Positions 1 to 8,391 of a stretch of DNA of 64,000 bases are shown here, one piece after another. Source of the DNA: Pacificoceanicola onchidii (GTDB taxonomy: Bacteria; Pseudomonadota; Alphaproteobacteria; Rhodobacterales; Rhodobacteraceae); the NCBI RefSeq assembly GCF_004804335.1, contig NZ_SRXY01000011.1, forward strand, positions 1-64,000, written 5' to 3'. The notes under the pieces were generated by a model, which worked only from the letters and a program-made list of their open reading frames with translations, was not told where the DNA came from and searched no databases. Numbering within the stretch: the first letter of the stretch is position 1; each line of letters starts with the position of its first letter. The position numbers were made by a program, and so were the translations under genes.

Positions 1-24
1 GGCCGGGCGCCGGAGCGCCCGGCC
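1..24 (+). terminator. GC-rich intercistronic hairpin
   Basis: Bases 1-10 and 15-24 form a perfect 10-bp stem around a CGGA loop, with no T tract after it. The other two DctP-DctQ-DctM operons in this window carry the same kind of hairpin just after dctP. This one therefore probably marks the end of a dctP gene lying just outside the window, and would stabilise the dctP mRNA more than the permease mRNA. That placement is inference. Confidence 0.6.
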
Positions 25-117
25 CAACGCTGATCCGCAAACTGCCGGGGCAGGCTTGCCAGGGGACGGAGCGGATCGCGCAACTCACATGGACAGACGC
101 GCAAGCGGGGTGGAGAC

Positions 118-2133
118 ATGGGCCAATCAGACGACATAGACGGCAACCCCCTGGAGTTTCAGGGCGGCGGACAGGACACCCCGGGGATGGGCCCGCCCAA
201 GGACATCTTTGCCAGGCTGGGCCGGGTCCTGCTCCGGATCGTGGATCCGATTTCGCGCTACCTGTGTTACGCGGCGGCCATTGTCACGCTGTTGATGTCG
301 GTTTTCATGGTGGTTGACCTGATCAGCCGCCTGATCTTCAATAACCCGCTGTCCGGCATGATCGAGCTGCAGACCTTCATGCTGGTGTTCATGGCCTTCT
401 TCAGCATTGCCTACACCATGCTGAAGAACCAGCACGTGGCGGTTGACCTGATCACCTCCACCCTGTCCGCCCCGGTGAACAGCGTTCTGCAAAGCGTGTT
501 TGCGATCTGGGGGATTTTCCTGTTTGGCTCCATGTCCTGGCTGAGCGGGTCGCGGGCGCTGGAAGCCTTCGAGAACGACGAGTTTTCCGACATCATCGCC
601 ATGCCTTACTGGGTGCTTTACGCGGTGTCCGCGATTGGCACGCTGCTGCTGGCGCTGGCCATCCTGACATCGCTGCTGACCCATCTTTCGGGGCTGTTCC
701 AACACCACCGCGGCGGCGCGAAGTTTGCCTTGGTGCTGGCAGGGATCGTGGCGTTTGGCCTTGCCGGGATCTACTCGGCCGACATTCTGAAGCTGCTGTT
801 TGGGGATCTGAGCTCTACCACGGTGGGTCTTCTCTATACGCTGTTCCTGATGGCGATCCTGTTGCTGGGTTTCCCGGTGGGCTTTGCCATGGCCTTTGCC
901 GGGTTGACCGGGCTGATGTTCCTCATCGGGCAGGACGTGGCGTTCAACGTCTCCAAGATCAACACCTACGATTCTGTGGCGCATTACTTCTTTACGGTCA
1001 TCCCGTTCTTCCTGCTCATGGGGTTCCTGATCCTGCACGCGGGCATTGGCGCAAAGCTGTACAACGCCGGGATCAAGGTTTTTGGCCGGCTGCCGGGCGG
1101 CCTTGCCATCGGCACCGTGGCGGGCTGTGGCGGCTTTGCGGCGATCTGTGGTGAGAGCGTTGCGGCGGCGGCGACGATGGGGTCGGTCTCCATCCCCGAG
1201 ATGAAGAAATACGACTACGACGATTCCCTCGCCACCGGTTCTGTTGCGGCGGGCGGCACGCTTGGCATCCTGATCCCGCCGAGCATCGGCTTTGTTGTCT
1301 ACGGCATCATCACAGAGCAATCGATTGGCAAGATGTTCATGGCCGGGATCATTCCGGGCATCATCCTGACCACCGGGTTCTGCCTTGCGGTTTACGTGCA
1401 GTGTCTGCTGAACCCCAAGCTGGGTCCGAAGTCGGAGAAGTTCACGTCTGCGCAGATTGCCAAGTCGATCTTTGACATCTGGCCGGTGGCGGCGCTCTTT
1501 GCGGCGGTGATCGGCGGGATCTACTCCGGTATCCTGACACCCACCGAAGCGGGCGGCGTGGGCGCCAGCGGGGCGCTGCTCATTGCGATGTTCGCCAAGG
1601 GTTTCAACCGCGAGAAGCTGTTTGACGCCCTGCTGGATGCCACCACGACCAGCGCAATGATCTTTACCATCCTGATCGGGGTCGGCCTTTTGGGGTATTT
1701 CGTGACGCTCACGGATATTCCGCGCGAGTTTGCCAACTTCCTCGGCGGTCTGGACGTGTCGCGCTATGTGATCTTTGTCCTGATCCTGCTGCTCTATCTG
1801 CTGCTGGGCATGGTGATGAACATCATTCCGATGATGATGTTGACCCTGCCGATCCTGTTCCCGACGGTTGTGGGGCTTGGTTTTGATCCGATCTGGTTCG
1901 GCGTGATCATGGTGATCATGATGGAAATGGGCCAGATCACCCCGCCGATTGGCATCAACGTGTTTGTCATCCACGGCGTGGCGCGCAAGTACAACGTCAA
2001 GATGGCCACCATCTATCGCGGCATCATCCCGTTTGTGATTGTCGAAGTGCTGGTCATCATCCTGCTGACGGTCTTCCCCGGAATCACGCTTTGGCTGCCG
2101 AACTCGATGGATGTGCTGGCACCGCTGGAATGA
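118..2133 (+). CDS. TRAP transporter fused small/large permease (DctQM)
   Basis: This is the inner-membrane permease of a TRAP transporter, which takes up an organic acid with a sodium gradient and an external binding protein. At 671 aa it is a fusion. Roughly residues 35-200 carry the four-helix DctQ-type domain (a QHVAVDL segment in the usual place), and about residues 225-665 carry the multi-helix DctM domain with the glycine/proline-rich IPPSIG and ITPPIGIN loops. The start is ATG 118, after a GGTGGAG stretch. A 3-hydroxybutyrate dehydrogenase-like SDR begins 13 bases after its stop, so the two probably form one transcript. The binding protein must lie upstream of the window. The substrate cannot be read from the permease; a hydroxy or keto acid is plausible from the neighbour. 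Confidence 0.93.
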   Translation: MGQSDDIDGNPLEFQGGGQDTPGMGPPKDIFARLGRVLLRIVDPISRYLCYAAAIVTLLMSVFMVVDLISRLIFNNPLSGMIELQTFMLVFMAFFSIAYTMLKNQHVAVDLITSTLSAPVNSVLQSVFAIWGIFLFGSMSWLSGSRALEAFENDEFSDIIAMPYWVLYAVSAIGTLLLALAILTSLLTHLSGLFQHHRGGAKFALVLAGIVAFGLAGIYSADILKLLFGDLSSTTVGLLYTLFLMAILLLGFPVGFAMAFAGLTGLMFLIGQDVAFNVSKINTYDSVAHYFFTVIPFFLLMGFLILHAGIGAKLYNAGIKVFGRLPGGLAIGTVAGCGGFAAICGESVAAAATMGSVSIPEMKKYDYDDSLATGSVAAGGTLGILIPPSIGFVVYGIITEQSIGKMFMAGIIPGIILTTGFCLAVYVQCLLNPKLGPKSEKFTSAQIAKSIFDIWPVAALFAAVIGGIYSGILTPTEAGGVGASGALLIAMFAKGFNREKLFDALLDATTTSAMIFTILIGVGLLGYFVTLTDIPREFANFLGGLDVSRYVIFVLILLLYLLLGMVMNIIPMMMLTLPILFPTVVGLGFDPIWFGVIMVIMMEMGQITPPIGINVFVIHGVARKYNVKMATIYRGIIPFVIVEVLVIILLTVFPGITLWLPNSMDVLAPLE

Positions 2134-2146
2134 TGGAGGCCCAAAG

Positions 2147-2926
2147 ATGAGCGCAAGCACCGCCATTGTCACCGGATCGACCAGCGGGATCGGTCTGGCC
2201 ATCGCCGAAACCCTCGCTGAGGCCGGGTACAACATCCTGCTCAACGGCTTTGGTGATCCGACCGAGATCACGGAGATCGCCGAGAGCCTGCGCCATGACT
2301 ACGGCGTGGAGGCGCACCATTCGCCCGCAGACATGAGCGTGCCGGAGGAGATCGAGACGATGGTGGCGGAGGGCCATGCGCGCTTTGGCTCGGTGGATGT
2401 GCTGGTCAACAACGCAGGCATTCAGCACACCGCCGCAGTGGAGGAGTTTCCGCGTGATCGTTGGGACCAGATCCTCGCCATCAATCTGTCGTCGAACTTC
2501 CATGCCATCCAGGCGGCGCTGCCGATCATGCGGGCGCAGGGGGCGGGGCGGATCGTCAATGTCTCGTCCGTGCACGGCCATGTCGGCTCGGTTCAGAAAG
2601 CGGCCTATGTCGCGGCAAAGCACGGTGTGCTGGGGCTGACCAAGGTTGTGGCGCTGGAGACCGCCAATTCGGCGATCACCTGCAACGCCGTGTGCCCCGG
2701 ATGGGTGCGCACGCCGCTGGTGCAAAAGCAGATCGATGCCTTTGCGGCGCGCGAGCAGGTGTCCGAGGATGAGGCGATAACGCGGATGCTGGGTGAAAAG
2801 CAGCCCTCGCGCAATTTCGTCACGCCCCGGCAGATCGGTCAGGCGGTGCTGTACCTGTGTTCGGAGGCTGCCTCTGAAATCCGGGGTTCGACAATCAATG
2901 TCGATGGTGGCTGGCTGGCACAGTGA
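2147..2926 (+). CDS. bdhA: SDR oxidoreductase, 3-hydroxybutyrate dehydrogenase type
   Basis: This 259-aa short-chain dehydrogenase most resembles D-3-hydroxybutyrate dehydrogenase, which oxidises (R)-3-hydroxybutyrate to acetoacetate with NAD. Visible landmarks are the TGSTSGIG cofactor loop at residues 9-16, NNAG at 88-91, the catalytic serine near 140, YVAAK with Tyr154 and Lys158, and the PGW segment after the active site. The protein ends in Gln, as family members do. I chose ATG 2147 rather than the upstream in-frame codon because GGAGG lies just before it and the cofactor fold begins at once. It follows the fused TRAP permease by 13 bases. A related SDR with another hydroxy-acid substrate cannot be excluded. 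Confidence 0.8.
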   Translation: MSASTAIVTGSTSGIGLAIAETLAEAGYNILLNGFGDPTEITEIAESLRHDYGVEAHHSPADMSVPEEIETMVAEGHARFGSVDVLVNNAGIQHTAAVEEFPRDRWDQILAINLSSNFHAIQAALPIMRAQGAGRIVNVSSVHGHVGSVQKAAYVAAKHGVLGLTKVVALETANSAITCNAVCPGWVRTPLVQKQIDAFAAREQVSEDEAITRMLGEKQPSRNFVTPRQIGQAVLYLCSEAASEIRGSTINVDGGWLAQ

Positions 2927-2939
2927 GCCCGTGCCAGCC
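2913..2939. terminator. Hairpin between convergent genes
   Basis: GGCTGGCAC (2913-2921) pairs perfectly with GTGCCAGCC (2931-2939). The stem spans the stop codon of the rightward SDR and faces the leftward metallohydrolase, so it could act on both strands. There is no T run, so it may be a transcript-end stabiliser more than an intrinsic terminator. Confidence 0.5.
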
Positions 2940-2947
2940 CGCGCGTT

Positions 2948-3808
2948 TCAGGAGAGCGGGATCCTGATGCCGTCCTGACCGACGATCAGCGTGCCGCTCC
3001 AGTGCTCGGCAACGGCCGCTTGCCAATCGGCGATGCCATAGTCCGGATCGTCCGAAGGGATGAGGTGCGACAGGGCGAGCCGTTTGACCCCTGCCGCCGT
3101 GGCGGTTTTCGCGGCATCATGGGCAAAGCTGTGCGAGCGCAGCCAGTGTTCCATGAGCTTCTCGCTGCCATTGCCGACGCGTTTGAGCAGGGCGGGCAGG
3201 GCGCTTTCGAGCATCGCTTCGTGGATCAGCAGATCCGCGCCCCGCGCAAAGTCTTCCAGCGCAGGCAGCGGGGCGGTGTCGCCGGAGAAGACCACGTGCC
3301 GCTCCGGCGTGCGGAAGGAAAAGGCAAAGCAGTCGATCAGCGGCGGATGGGTGGTGCGGATGGCCGACACGGTTAGCCCGTCCTGCACCAGCACGTCGCC
3401 CGCGTCGATCACATGCAGGCTGACCAGCGCGGCGAGATCGGGACGGCCTTCGTCCTCGATCCTGAGGGCAATGTCGGCCTCCATGGATTTCAGAAAGCCG
3501 TTCCAGTAGTCGGCAAGGCCCTCCGGCCCGTAGACGGTCACCGGCGTTTTCAGCCCGGCGGTCCAGGCCGTGTGCAGCAGCGGGCCAAGCTCAAGGTAGT
3601 GGTCGGAATGCATGTGGCTGATGAAGATCAGCGACAGGTCCTTGAGCTGCATCCCCTGCGCCACCAGCCCCCGGGTGACGCCGAGCCCGCAATCGACAAC
3701 GATTTGCTGGCCACCGAGGCAGAACAGGTTGGAAGTGGGCATGGAGGATCCCGGACGGATCGCGGGACCGCCCTTGGTGCCCATCAGGGCGACGTAATCT
3801 TCGGACAT
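2948..3808 (-). CDS. MBL-fold metallohydrolase
   Basis: This 286-aa metallo-beta-lactamase-fold hydrolase has the zinc motif HMHSDH at residues 65-70 (His65, His67, Asp69, His70), then GDTAP, an HEAML segment and a C-terminal SHL with the last histidine. The pattern fits the RNase Z/arylsulfatase-like branch acting on small-molecule esters, lactones or phosphodiesters. I start at ATG 3808, which has GAAAGGAA eight bases upstream; the longer frame would begin inside the preceding gene. The start lies ten bases after the aminotransferase stop, so the two are co-transcribed under the same IclR-type regulator. The substrate is unknown. Confidence 0.85.
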   Translation of the reverse strand: MSEDYVALMGTKGGPAIRPGSSMPTSNLFCLGGQQIVVDCGLGVTRGLVAQGMQLKDLSLIFISHMHSDHYLELGPLLHTAWTAGLKTPVTVYGPEGLADYWNGFLKSMEADIALRIEDEGRPDLAALVSLHVIDAGDVLVQDGLTVSAIRTTHPPLIDCFAFSFRTPERHVVFSGDTAPLPALEDFARGADLLIHEAMLESALPALLKRVGNGSEKLMEHWLRSHSFAHDAAKTATAAGVKRLALSHLIPSDDPDYGIADWQAAVAEHWSGTLIVGQDGIRIPLS

Positions 3809-3818
3809 GACGTTCCTT

Positions 3819-5165
3819 TCAGGCCGCGGCAAAGCCCGCGTCAAGCGCGTTCAGAATGGTGTTGGCCTCGGTTTCGGTCAGGATCAGCGGCGGCGAAAGG
3901 ATCAGGTTCGGGCCGGAGACCCGGACCATGGCCCCGTTGTCATAAGCGGTTTCCTGAACCTTCGCCGCAAGCGCCGCATCGAGCGGTTTCTTTGTCTCGC
4001 GGTCACTGACCATCTCGATTGCGGTCATCAGGCCGTGGCCCCCGCGTACATCGCCGATCAGGTCATATTTCTCCTGCAGGGCAAGGCAGCCTTCGTAGAG
4101 CTGTGTGCCGCGCGCGGCGGCGTTTTCGATCACGTTGAGGCGCTTGGTCTCGGCAAGGCAGGCCAGCGCGGCGGCGGCCCCCACGGGATGGCCCGAGTAG
4201 GTGTAGCCATGGCCGATCTTGGCCTTGGGGTTGCCTTCGAACGCCTCGATCAGCTTGTCGCCGATCATCACCGCGCCAAAGGGGAAATAGCCGTTTGTGA
4301 TGGCCTTGGCGGTGCACATCATGTCGGGCTGAATGCCCCAGAGCCGCGCGCCGGACCAGGCCCCTGTGCGGCCATAGGCGGTGATCACTTCGTCGGTGAT
4401 CAGCAGGATGCCGTGGCGGTCGCAGATTTCGCGGACCATGGGAGCAAAGCTCTTGTGCGGCGGGATCACACCGCCCGCGCCGAGGATCGGCTCCATGATC
4501 ATCGCGGCGATGGTGCCGGCCCCCTGAAAGGCGATTTCATCTTCGAGCGCCGCCGCACAGAGCTGGGCCAGCCGCTCCGGGTCTGTCTCGCCAAATGGGT
4601 TGCGGTAGGTGTAGGGGGCAGGGATGTGGAAGCAGCCGGGCAGCAGCGGCTCATAAGCGCCGCGGAAATTGGCGTTGCCATTGACCGAAGCCCCGCCGAA
4701 ATGCGTGCCGTGATAGCCTTTCTTCAGGCTGAGGAACTTCGTGCGCCCTTCTTCGCCGCGCAGTTTGTGATACTGCCGGGCCAGTTTCAGCGCGGTTTCA
4801 ACCGAGTCCGATCCGCCGGAGGTGAAAAAGGCGCGCGACAGCCCGTCCGGTTCAAAGAACTGGCCAAGCTCGAAGGCCAGTTCAATGGCCGCATCGTTGG
4901 AGGTGCCGCGAAAGGTGGAGTAGTAGGGCATGCGGTCCAGCTGGGCGGCGATGGCCTCTTTGACCGGCTGGCAGGAATAGCCGAGGTTGACGTTCCAGAG
5001 CCCGCCGACCGCGTCCACCACACAATGCCCGTCAATATCGGTGATCGTGACACCGGCGGATTCGGTGATGATCTTGGGCGGGTTCTGCACGCTGTCCTCG
5101 GGTGAGGTCATGGGGTGCCACAGCACGCGACCGTTGTGTTCCTTGAGGAAGTTGCTGTCTTTCAT
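3819..5165 (-). CDS. Class III (omega) aminotransferase, PLP-dependent
   Basis: This 448-aa fold-type I class III transaminase moves an amino group between a terminal amine or beta-amino acid and pyruvate or another keto acid. Key features are the FTSGGSDSVETALKLAR phosphate-binding region near 114-130, ITDEV with the PLP-ring Asp258, and TAKAITNGYFP with the PLP lysine at 287. The N-terminal LWHPMTS segment is typical of the beta-alanine/taurine:pyruvate group. Its ATG overlaps the stop of the upstream iclR gene by four bases (ATGA), showing translational coupling, and a metallohydrolase follows. The operon probably deaminates a compound imported by the divergent TTT genes. The exact substrate is not determinable. 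Confidence 0.9.
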   Translation of the reverse strand: MKDSNFLKEHNGRVLWHPMTSPEDSVQNPPKIITESAGVTITDIDGHCVVDAVGGLWNVNLGYSCQPVKEAIAAQLDRMPYYSTFRGTSNDAAIELAFELGQFFEPDGLSRAFFTSGGSDSVETALKLARQYHKLRGEEGRTKFLSLKKGYHGTHFGGASVNGNANFRGAYEPLLPGCFHIPAPYTYRNPFGETDPERLAQLCAAALEDEIAFQGAGTIAAMIMEPILGAGGVIPPHKSFAPMVREICDRHGILLITDEVITAYGRTGAWSGARLWGIQPDMMCTAKAITNGYFPFGAVMIGDKLIEAFEGNPKAKIGHGYTYSGHPVGAAAALACLAETKRLNVIENAAARGTQLYEGCLALQEKYDLIGDVRGGHGLMTAIEMVSDRETKKPLDAALAAKVQETAYDNGAMVRVSGPNLILSPPLILTETEANTILNALDAGFAAA

Positions 5166-5971
5166 GATGGTGTCTCCACGGCGGCCTTGTCGGGTACGAT
5201 CTGCGCCCAGGCGTTTTCAAGGTGAGGCGGGATTGTGCCGCCCCAGGAACGGGTGATCTGGCGGCTGGCCTCGATCAGATGGGTCATGATCCGGCTGGCC
5301 AGTTGAGTGCTGAAGCGCGAGGCGACGGCGGCGACGGAGACCGCCCCGGCAAACAGGCCGGTCTGGTCGAACACCGGCGCGGAAATGCTCTGAACATCGT
5401 CTTCGTAGCTTTTGTGGGACTGGCCGAACCCGGTGGCCCGCGCGTCTTGGGCAAAGCGGCGCAGCGCCGCTTCGGTTACGGGGGTCGCCTCGGTGAAAGC
5501 CTGCGTGTTGGCAAGGGCTGCGTCGAAGAGCCTGTCCGGCCCAAACGCCAGCGCCGCAATCCCGGATGCGGTGGCGTGAAGCGGGAAGACGGTGATGTCG
5601 ATGATCACGCGGGTGGCGTGCCGGGGCGATTCGCAGGAGGCCAGTGAATACATCGTCTCCCCTGACAGGACAGAGACATGCGCCGTCTCGCCGGTCTGTT
5701 CGGCCAGCCGTGCAAGAGCGGCCTGCGCCGCCGCCTTGCGGGGGACGGTGATCTCGCGCACCGAAGCCAGATGCATCAGGGCCGGGCCGAGGCGATAGGC
5801 CTTGGTCAGCGGGTTCTGCTCGACAAAGAACGTGCTCTCAAGCGCCTGCAGGTGGCGATAGGTCGTCGTCTTGTCCCGTCCCGCGAGGCGGCACAGTTGC
5901 GACAGCCCGATCTCCGGCCGGGCTGCGGTGAACAGGGGCAAAAGCTCCAGAGCTTTGGACACAGAGGACAT
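5162..5971 (-). CDS. IclR-family transcriptional regulator
   Basis: This 269-aa regulator has an N-terminal winged helix-turn-helix (about 1-65, with LCRLAGRDKTTTYRHLQALE) and a C-terminal effector domain of the IclR type (about 80-250). It heads the leftward operon with the aminotransferase and metallohydrolase, and is divergent from the TTT transporter genes. The intervening region holds a perfect 6-5-6 inverted repeat at 6051-6067 that is a good candidate for its operator. It therefore probably controls both directions in response to the transported compound or a breakdown product. Confidence 0.92.
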   Translation of the reverse strand: MSSVSKALELLPLFTAARPEIGLSQLCRLAGRDKTTTYRHLQALESTFFVEQNPLTKAYRLGPALMHLASVREITVPRKAAAQAALARLAEQTGETAHVSVLSGETMYSLASCESPRHATRVIIDITVFPLHATASGIAALAFGPDRLFDAALANTQAFTEATPVTEAALRRFAQDARATGFGQSHKSYEDDVQSISAPVFDQTGLFAGAVSVAAVASRFSTQLASRIMTHLIEASRQITRSWGGTIPPHLENAWAQIVPDKAAVETPS

Positions 5972-6007
5972 TCAGCCATCACAAAAAGAGGTTCGACAAA
6001 AAAAGGT

Positions 6008-6036
6008 TTGACACAAGATATTTAACAAGGCAATCT
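6008..6036 (+). promoter_or_regulatory. Candidate promoter for the TTT genes
   Basis: A perfect TTGACA lies at 6008-6013, and 17 bases later a weak -10 element, CAATCT, lies at 6031-6036. Transcription from it would start just before the IclR-type palindrome. The -35 match is strong and the -10 match is poor. Confidence 0.4.
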
Positions 6037-6050
6037 TTTTTTACAACAGT

Positions 6051-6067
6051 GGTTCAATATATGAACC
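6051..6067. promoter_or_regulatory. Candidate IclR operator palindrome
   Basis: GGTTCAATATATGAACC is a perfect 6-bp inverted repeat around a 5-bp AT spacer. It lies between iclR and the TTT genes, downstream of the candidate promoter and 20 bases before the short ORF. Palindromes with GTTC/GAAC arms are common targets of IclR-family proteins. Confidence 0.65.
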
Positions 6068-6086
6068 GATCGGTCTGGAGAGATAC

Positions 6087-6251
6087 ATGCTCAGTCAGAA
6101 AACACCAGGAGCGGCCCTTGCTTTCGTTTTCACGGCGTTTGCGGAAGACACCGGCGCGCTGAACCACTGGCAGAATGCCGAAGTGGCCAACGCCCGGCTC
6201 GAAGCGGAGTTTGGCGCGATTGACGCCATCGAGGCCATGCTGGCCAACTAG
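6087..6251 (+). CDS. Short ORF, possible remnant of tctC
   Basis: This 54-codon ORF has a convincing ribosome binding site (GGAGAG six bases before ATG 6087). It starts with a short basic and hydrophobic stretch (MLSQKTPGAALAFVFTAFA) that could be a signal peptide, then an acidic helical tail (ANARLEAEFGAIDAIEAML). It lies exactly where the periplasmic binding-protein gene tctC would normally sit, ahead of tctB and tctA. I suggest, without proof, that it is an internal-deletion remnant joining the two ends of a former tctC. It could also be an unrelated small protein. Confidence 0.4.
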   Translation: MLSQKTPGAALAFVFTAFAEDTGALNHWQNAEVANARLEAEFGAIDAIEAMLAN

Positions 6252-6317
6252 GCAGAGCACAGATCGGGCCGGGCGTATGGATGTCCCGGCCCTGTTGCAG
6301 CATCAGGGGGAACCACC

Positions 6318-6857
6318 ATGTCGCGGGTCAAGACTCTTCAGGCCTTGTTCAAACGCTACCGCCGACCGGGGGACATTGTCTTTGCGTGGTTTGCCCTTGT
6401 GGTTTCGGTTGTCCTGCTGTCGCAGATCACCGACCAGACCGTCTGGCGGGATGGCAAACCGGTGATGGCCCAGCCGCGCTTCTGGCCGGCGGTGTCGCTT
6501 GGCGGCATGGCGGGTTTTGCGGCGCTGCACCTGATTGGCTCGGCGTTGTCGGAGCGGATCGAAGGCCGCTGGCAGGAGGTCCGGCTGTGGTTCGCCTCGC
6601 TGGAGTTCGCGGGCTGGTTCATCGCCTATGCCATCGTGGTTCCCTATGCGGGCTACCTGCCGACGACGCTGGTTTTTGCCGTGCTGCTGTGCCTGCGGAT
6701 GGGCTATCGCTCCCGCGGGATGCTGCTTGCTGCCGGGGTGACGGCGGTGGTGATCGTGGTGCTGTTCAAGTCCCTGCTCAAGGTGAACCTGCCTGGCGGG
6801 CGGGTTTACGAGGTGCTGCCCGAAGGGCTGCGCCAAATCATGCTGACCTATTTCTGA
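6318..6857 (+). CDS. tctB: TTT transporter small membrane subunit TctB
   Basis: This 179-aa membrane protein has about four hydrophobic segments (near 22-38, 58-75, 95-130 and 135-150). It sits directly ahead of tctA, and its size and layout match TctB of the tripartite tricarboxylate transporters. It works with TctA in the inner membrane to import a carboxylate delivered by a periplasmic TctC protein. The gap to tctA is 12 bases. No binding-protein gene is present upstream, only the short ORF at 6087, so the transporter either borrows a TctC from elsewhere or is inactive. Confidence 0.85.
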   Translation: MSRVKTLQALFKRYRRPGDIVFAWFALVVSVVLLSQITDQTVWRDGKPVMAQPRFWPAVSLGGMAGFAALHLIGSALSERIEGRWQEVRLWFASLEFAGWFIAYAIVVPYAGYLPTTLVFAVLLCLRMGYRSRGMLLAAGVTAVVIVVLFKSLLKVNLPGGRVYEVLPEGLRQIMLTYF

Positions 6858-6869
6858 TCGGAGCGGACC

Positions 6870-8387
6870 ATGGAAAACCTGATATCCGGTTTGGAAATCC
6901 TGCTGCGCTGGGACGTCGGACTGGCGCTTCTCATCGGCTCGATCGGCGGTGTCATCATCGGCGCGATCCCCGGCGTTGGCCCGGCGGTTGCCATTGCCAT
7001 CCTGCTGCCCGCGACCTTCTCGCTTGATCCGATTGTCGGCCTGACGATGCTGCTGGGGATTTACGGCTCTTCGATGTACGGGGGCGCGATTCCGGCGGTT
7101 CTGATCAACACGCCGGGCACCGCGGTGAACGCGCTAACCTCCTATGACGGCTATCCGATGACCCAGCGAGGCGAGGCGCACCGCGCCGTGTCGCTGGCTT
7201 ATTCCGCGTCGTTCTGGGGCGGGATCATCGGGATTTTGTGCCTGATCCTGCTCTCGCCGGTGCTCGCCATCATCGCGCCGATGTTTGGCAGCCGCGAGAT
7301 CTTCCTGGCGGCGCTTTTGGGGATCATTCTGGTGATCCTGGCGCATCGCGGACAGATCTTCGCCGCCGGGCTTCTGGCGATGTTCGGGATTTTCCTTGAG
7401 ACCGTGGGGCTGCACGCGGCAACCTACACGCCGCGTTACACCTTCGAGCTGACGTTCCTCAGCTCCGGTATCAACCTGATTGTTGTGGTGCTGGGCCTGT
7501 TTGCGCTGAGCCAGGCGTTTTTCCTGCTGATCGAGCCGGACAGCAGCCCGGACGCAAAACCCGTGCGCGGCAAGATGTCGGCGGGGATCAAGGAATTGCT
7601 CGGGCACAAGCGCGTTGCGACGGTTGCCTCCGGCTTTGGCGTGATCCTTGGCATGATCCCCGGCACCGGCGAGTTCACCGCCCAGTTCATGAGCTACACC
7701 TACGCCCAGAAGACATCAAAGACGCCGGATGATTTCGGCAAGGGCTCGCCCGAGGGGCTTGTGGCCTCGGAAGCGGCCAACAACGCGGTGCCTGCCGCCG
7801 CGATGATCCCGCTGCTGGCGCTGGGTATTCCGGGGGAGGCGCTGACGGCGATGATGCTGTCGGTCTTTTACGTGCACAACGTCATTCCCGGCCCGCAGCT
7901 GTTCCAGAACAACATTGATCTGGTCTACGGGCTCTATTTCGCGCTGATCGCGCTCAATGTGATTGTCATGGTCTTTCTGCTGTTCTCGACGAACCTGCTG
8001 ACCAAGGTGATCCGCATTCCGACGCGCTTCCTTGGGGTGATGATCCTGCTGCTGTCGTTTGTCGGCGTGTACTCGCTGCGCAATTCGCTGACGGATTGCA
8101 TGATCGCCTCGGGGTTTGGTGTGCTGGGGCTGGTGCTCAAGCGGCTGAACCTGCCGATTGTGCCGATCATCCTCGGGATGGTGCTCGGCGGGATCATGGA
8201 GGTGAAACTGCGCTCGGCGCTGCCGCGTCTGCAATCGCCGCTCGACATGATCAACCGCCCGATTGCGGCCATCCTGTTCGGCATCATCATACTTGTCCTC
8301 ATCCTGCACGTCCGGACCATGATCCGCGAATGGCGCGCGCATCAGGTGGATGAAGATCACGACCTTCACGACGCGCAGCAAAGGTAA
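6870..8387 (+). CDS. tctA: TTT transporter large membrane subunit TctA
   Basis: This 505-aa integral membrane permease is the TctA subunit of a tripartite tricarboxylate transporter. It shows the duplicated TctA signature: IGAIPGVGPAVAIAILLP near residue 30 and a second GMIPGTGEFTAQFMSY near residue 265. The two halves are otherwise long hydrophobic helices, and the C-terminal tail is short and charged. An aldehyde dehydrogenase starts four bases after its stop. The tctB-tctA-aldehyde dehydrogenase order suggests that the imported carboxylate feeds the enzymes next door. The length is typical. Confidence 0.95.
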   Translation: MENLISGLEILLRWDVGLALLIGSIGGVIIGAIPGVGPAVAIAILLPATFSLDPIVGLTMLLGIYGSSMYGGAIPAVLINTPGTAVNALTSYDGYPMTQRGEAHRAVSLAYSASFWGGIIGILCLILLSPVLAIIAPMFGSREIFLAALLGIILVILAHRGQIFAAGLLAMFGIFLETVGLHAATYTPRYTFELTFLSSGINLIVVVLGLFALSQAFFLLIEPDSSPDAKPVRGKMSAGIKELLGHKRVATVASGFGVILGMIPGTGEFTAQFMSYTYAQKTSKTPDDFGKGSPEGLVASEAANNAVPAAAMIPLLALGIPGEALTAMMLSVFYVHNVIPGPQLFQNNIDLVYGLYFALIALNVIVMVFLLFSTNLLTKVIRIPTRFLGVMILLLSFVGVYSLRNSLTDCMIASGFGVLGLVLKRLNLPIVPIILGMVLGGIMEVKLRSALPRLQSPLDMINRPIAAILFGIIILVLILHVRTMIREWRAHQVDEDHDLHDAQQR

Positions 8388-8391
8388 GGGC

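Larger units (their letters stand above)
5972..6317. other. Divergent regulatory region with a short ORF
   Basis: This 346-base stretch separates iclR from tctB. It holds AT-rich promoter-like sequence, two near-direct copies of GGTTYGACA (about 5990 and 6006), the 6051-6067 palindrome, and the 54-codon ORF at 6087-6251. I see no full-length tctC here, although that gene normally precedes tctB. Confidence 0.6.

Noticed and set aside
127-2271. 714-codon minus-strand frame over the fused TRAP permease
   Set aside because: It is an antisense shadow of a clearly recognisable membrane protein. Its product is rich in His, Gln, Arg and Asp, with no family features.
3807-5105. 432-codon plus-strand frame over the aminotransferase
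   Set aside because: Antisense of a real PLP enzyme; no motif.
6281-7027. 248-codon plus-strand frame over tctB
   Set aside because: It is the wrong frame of tctB/tctA; the Cys/Gly/Arg-rich product is typical of shadow translation.
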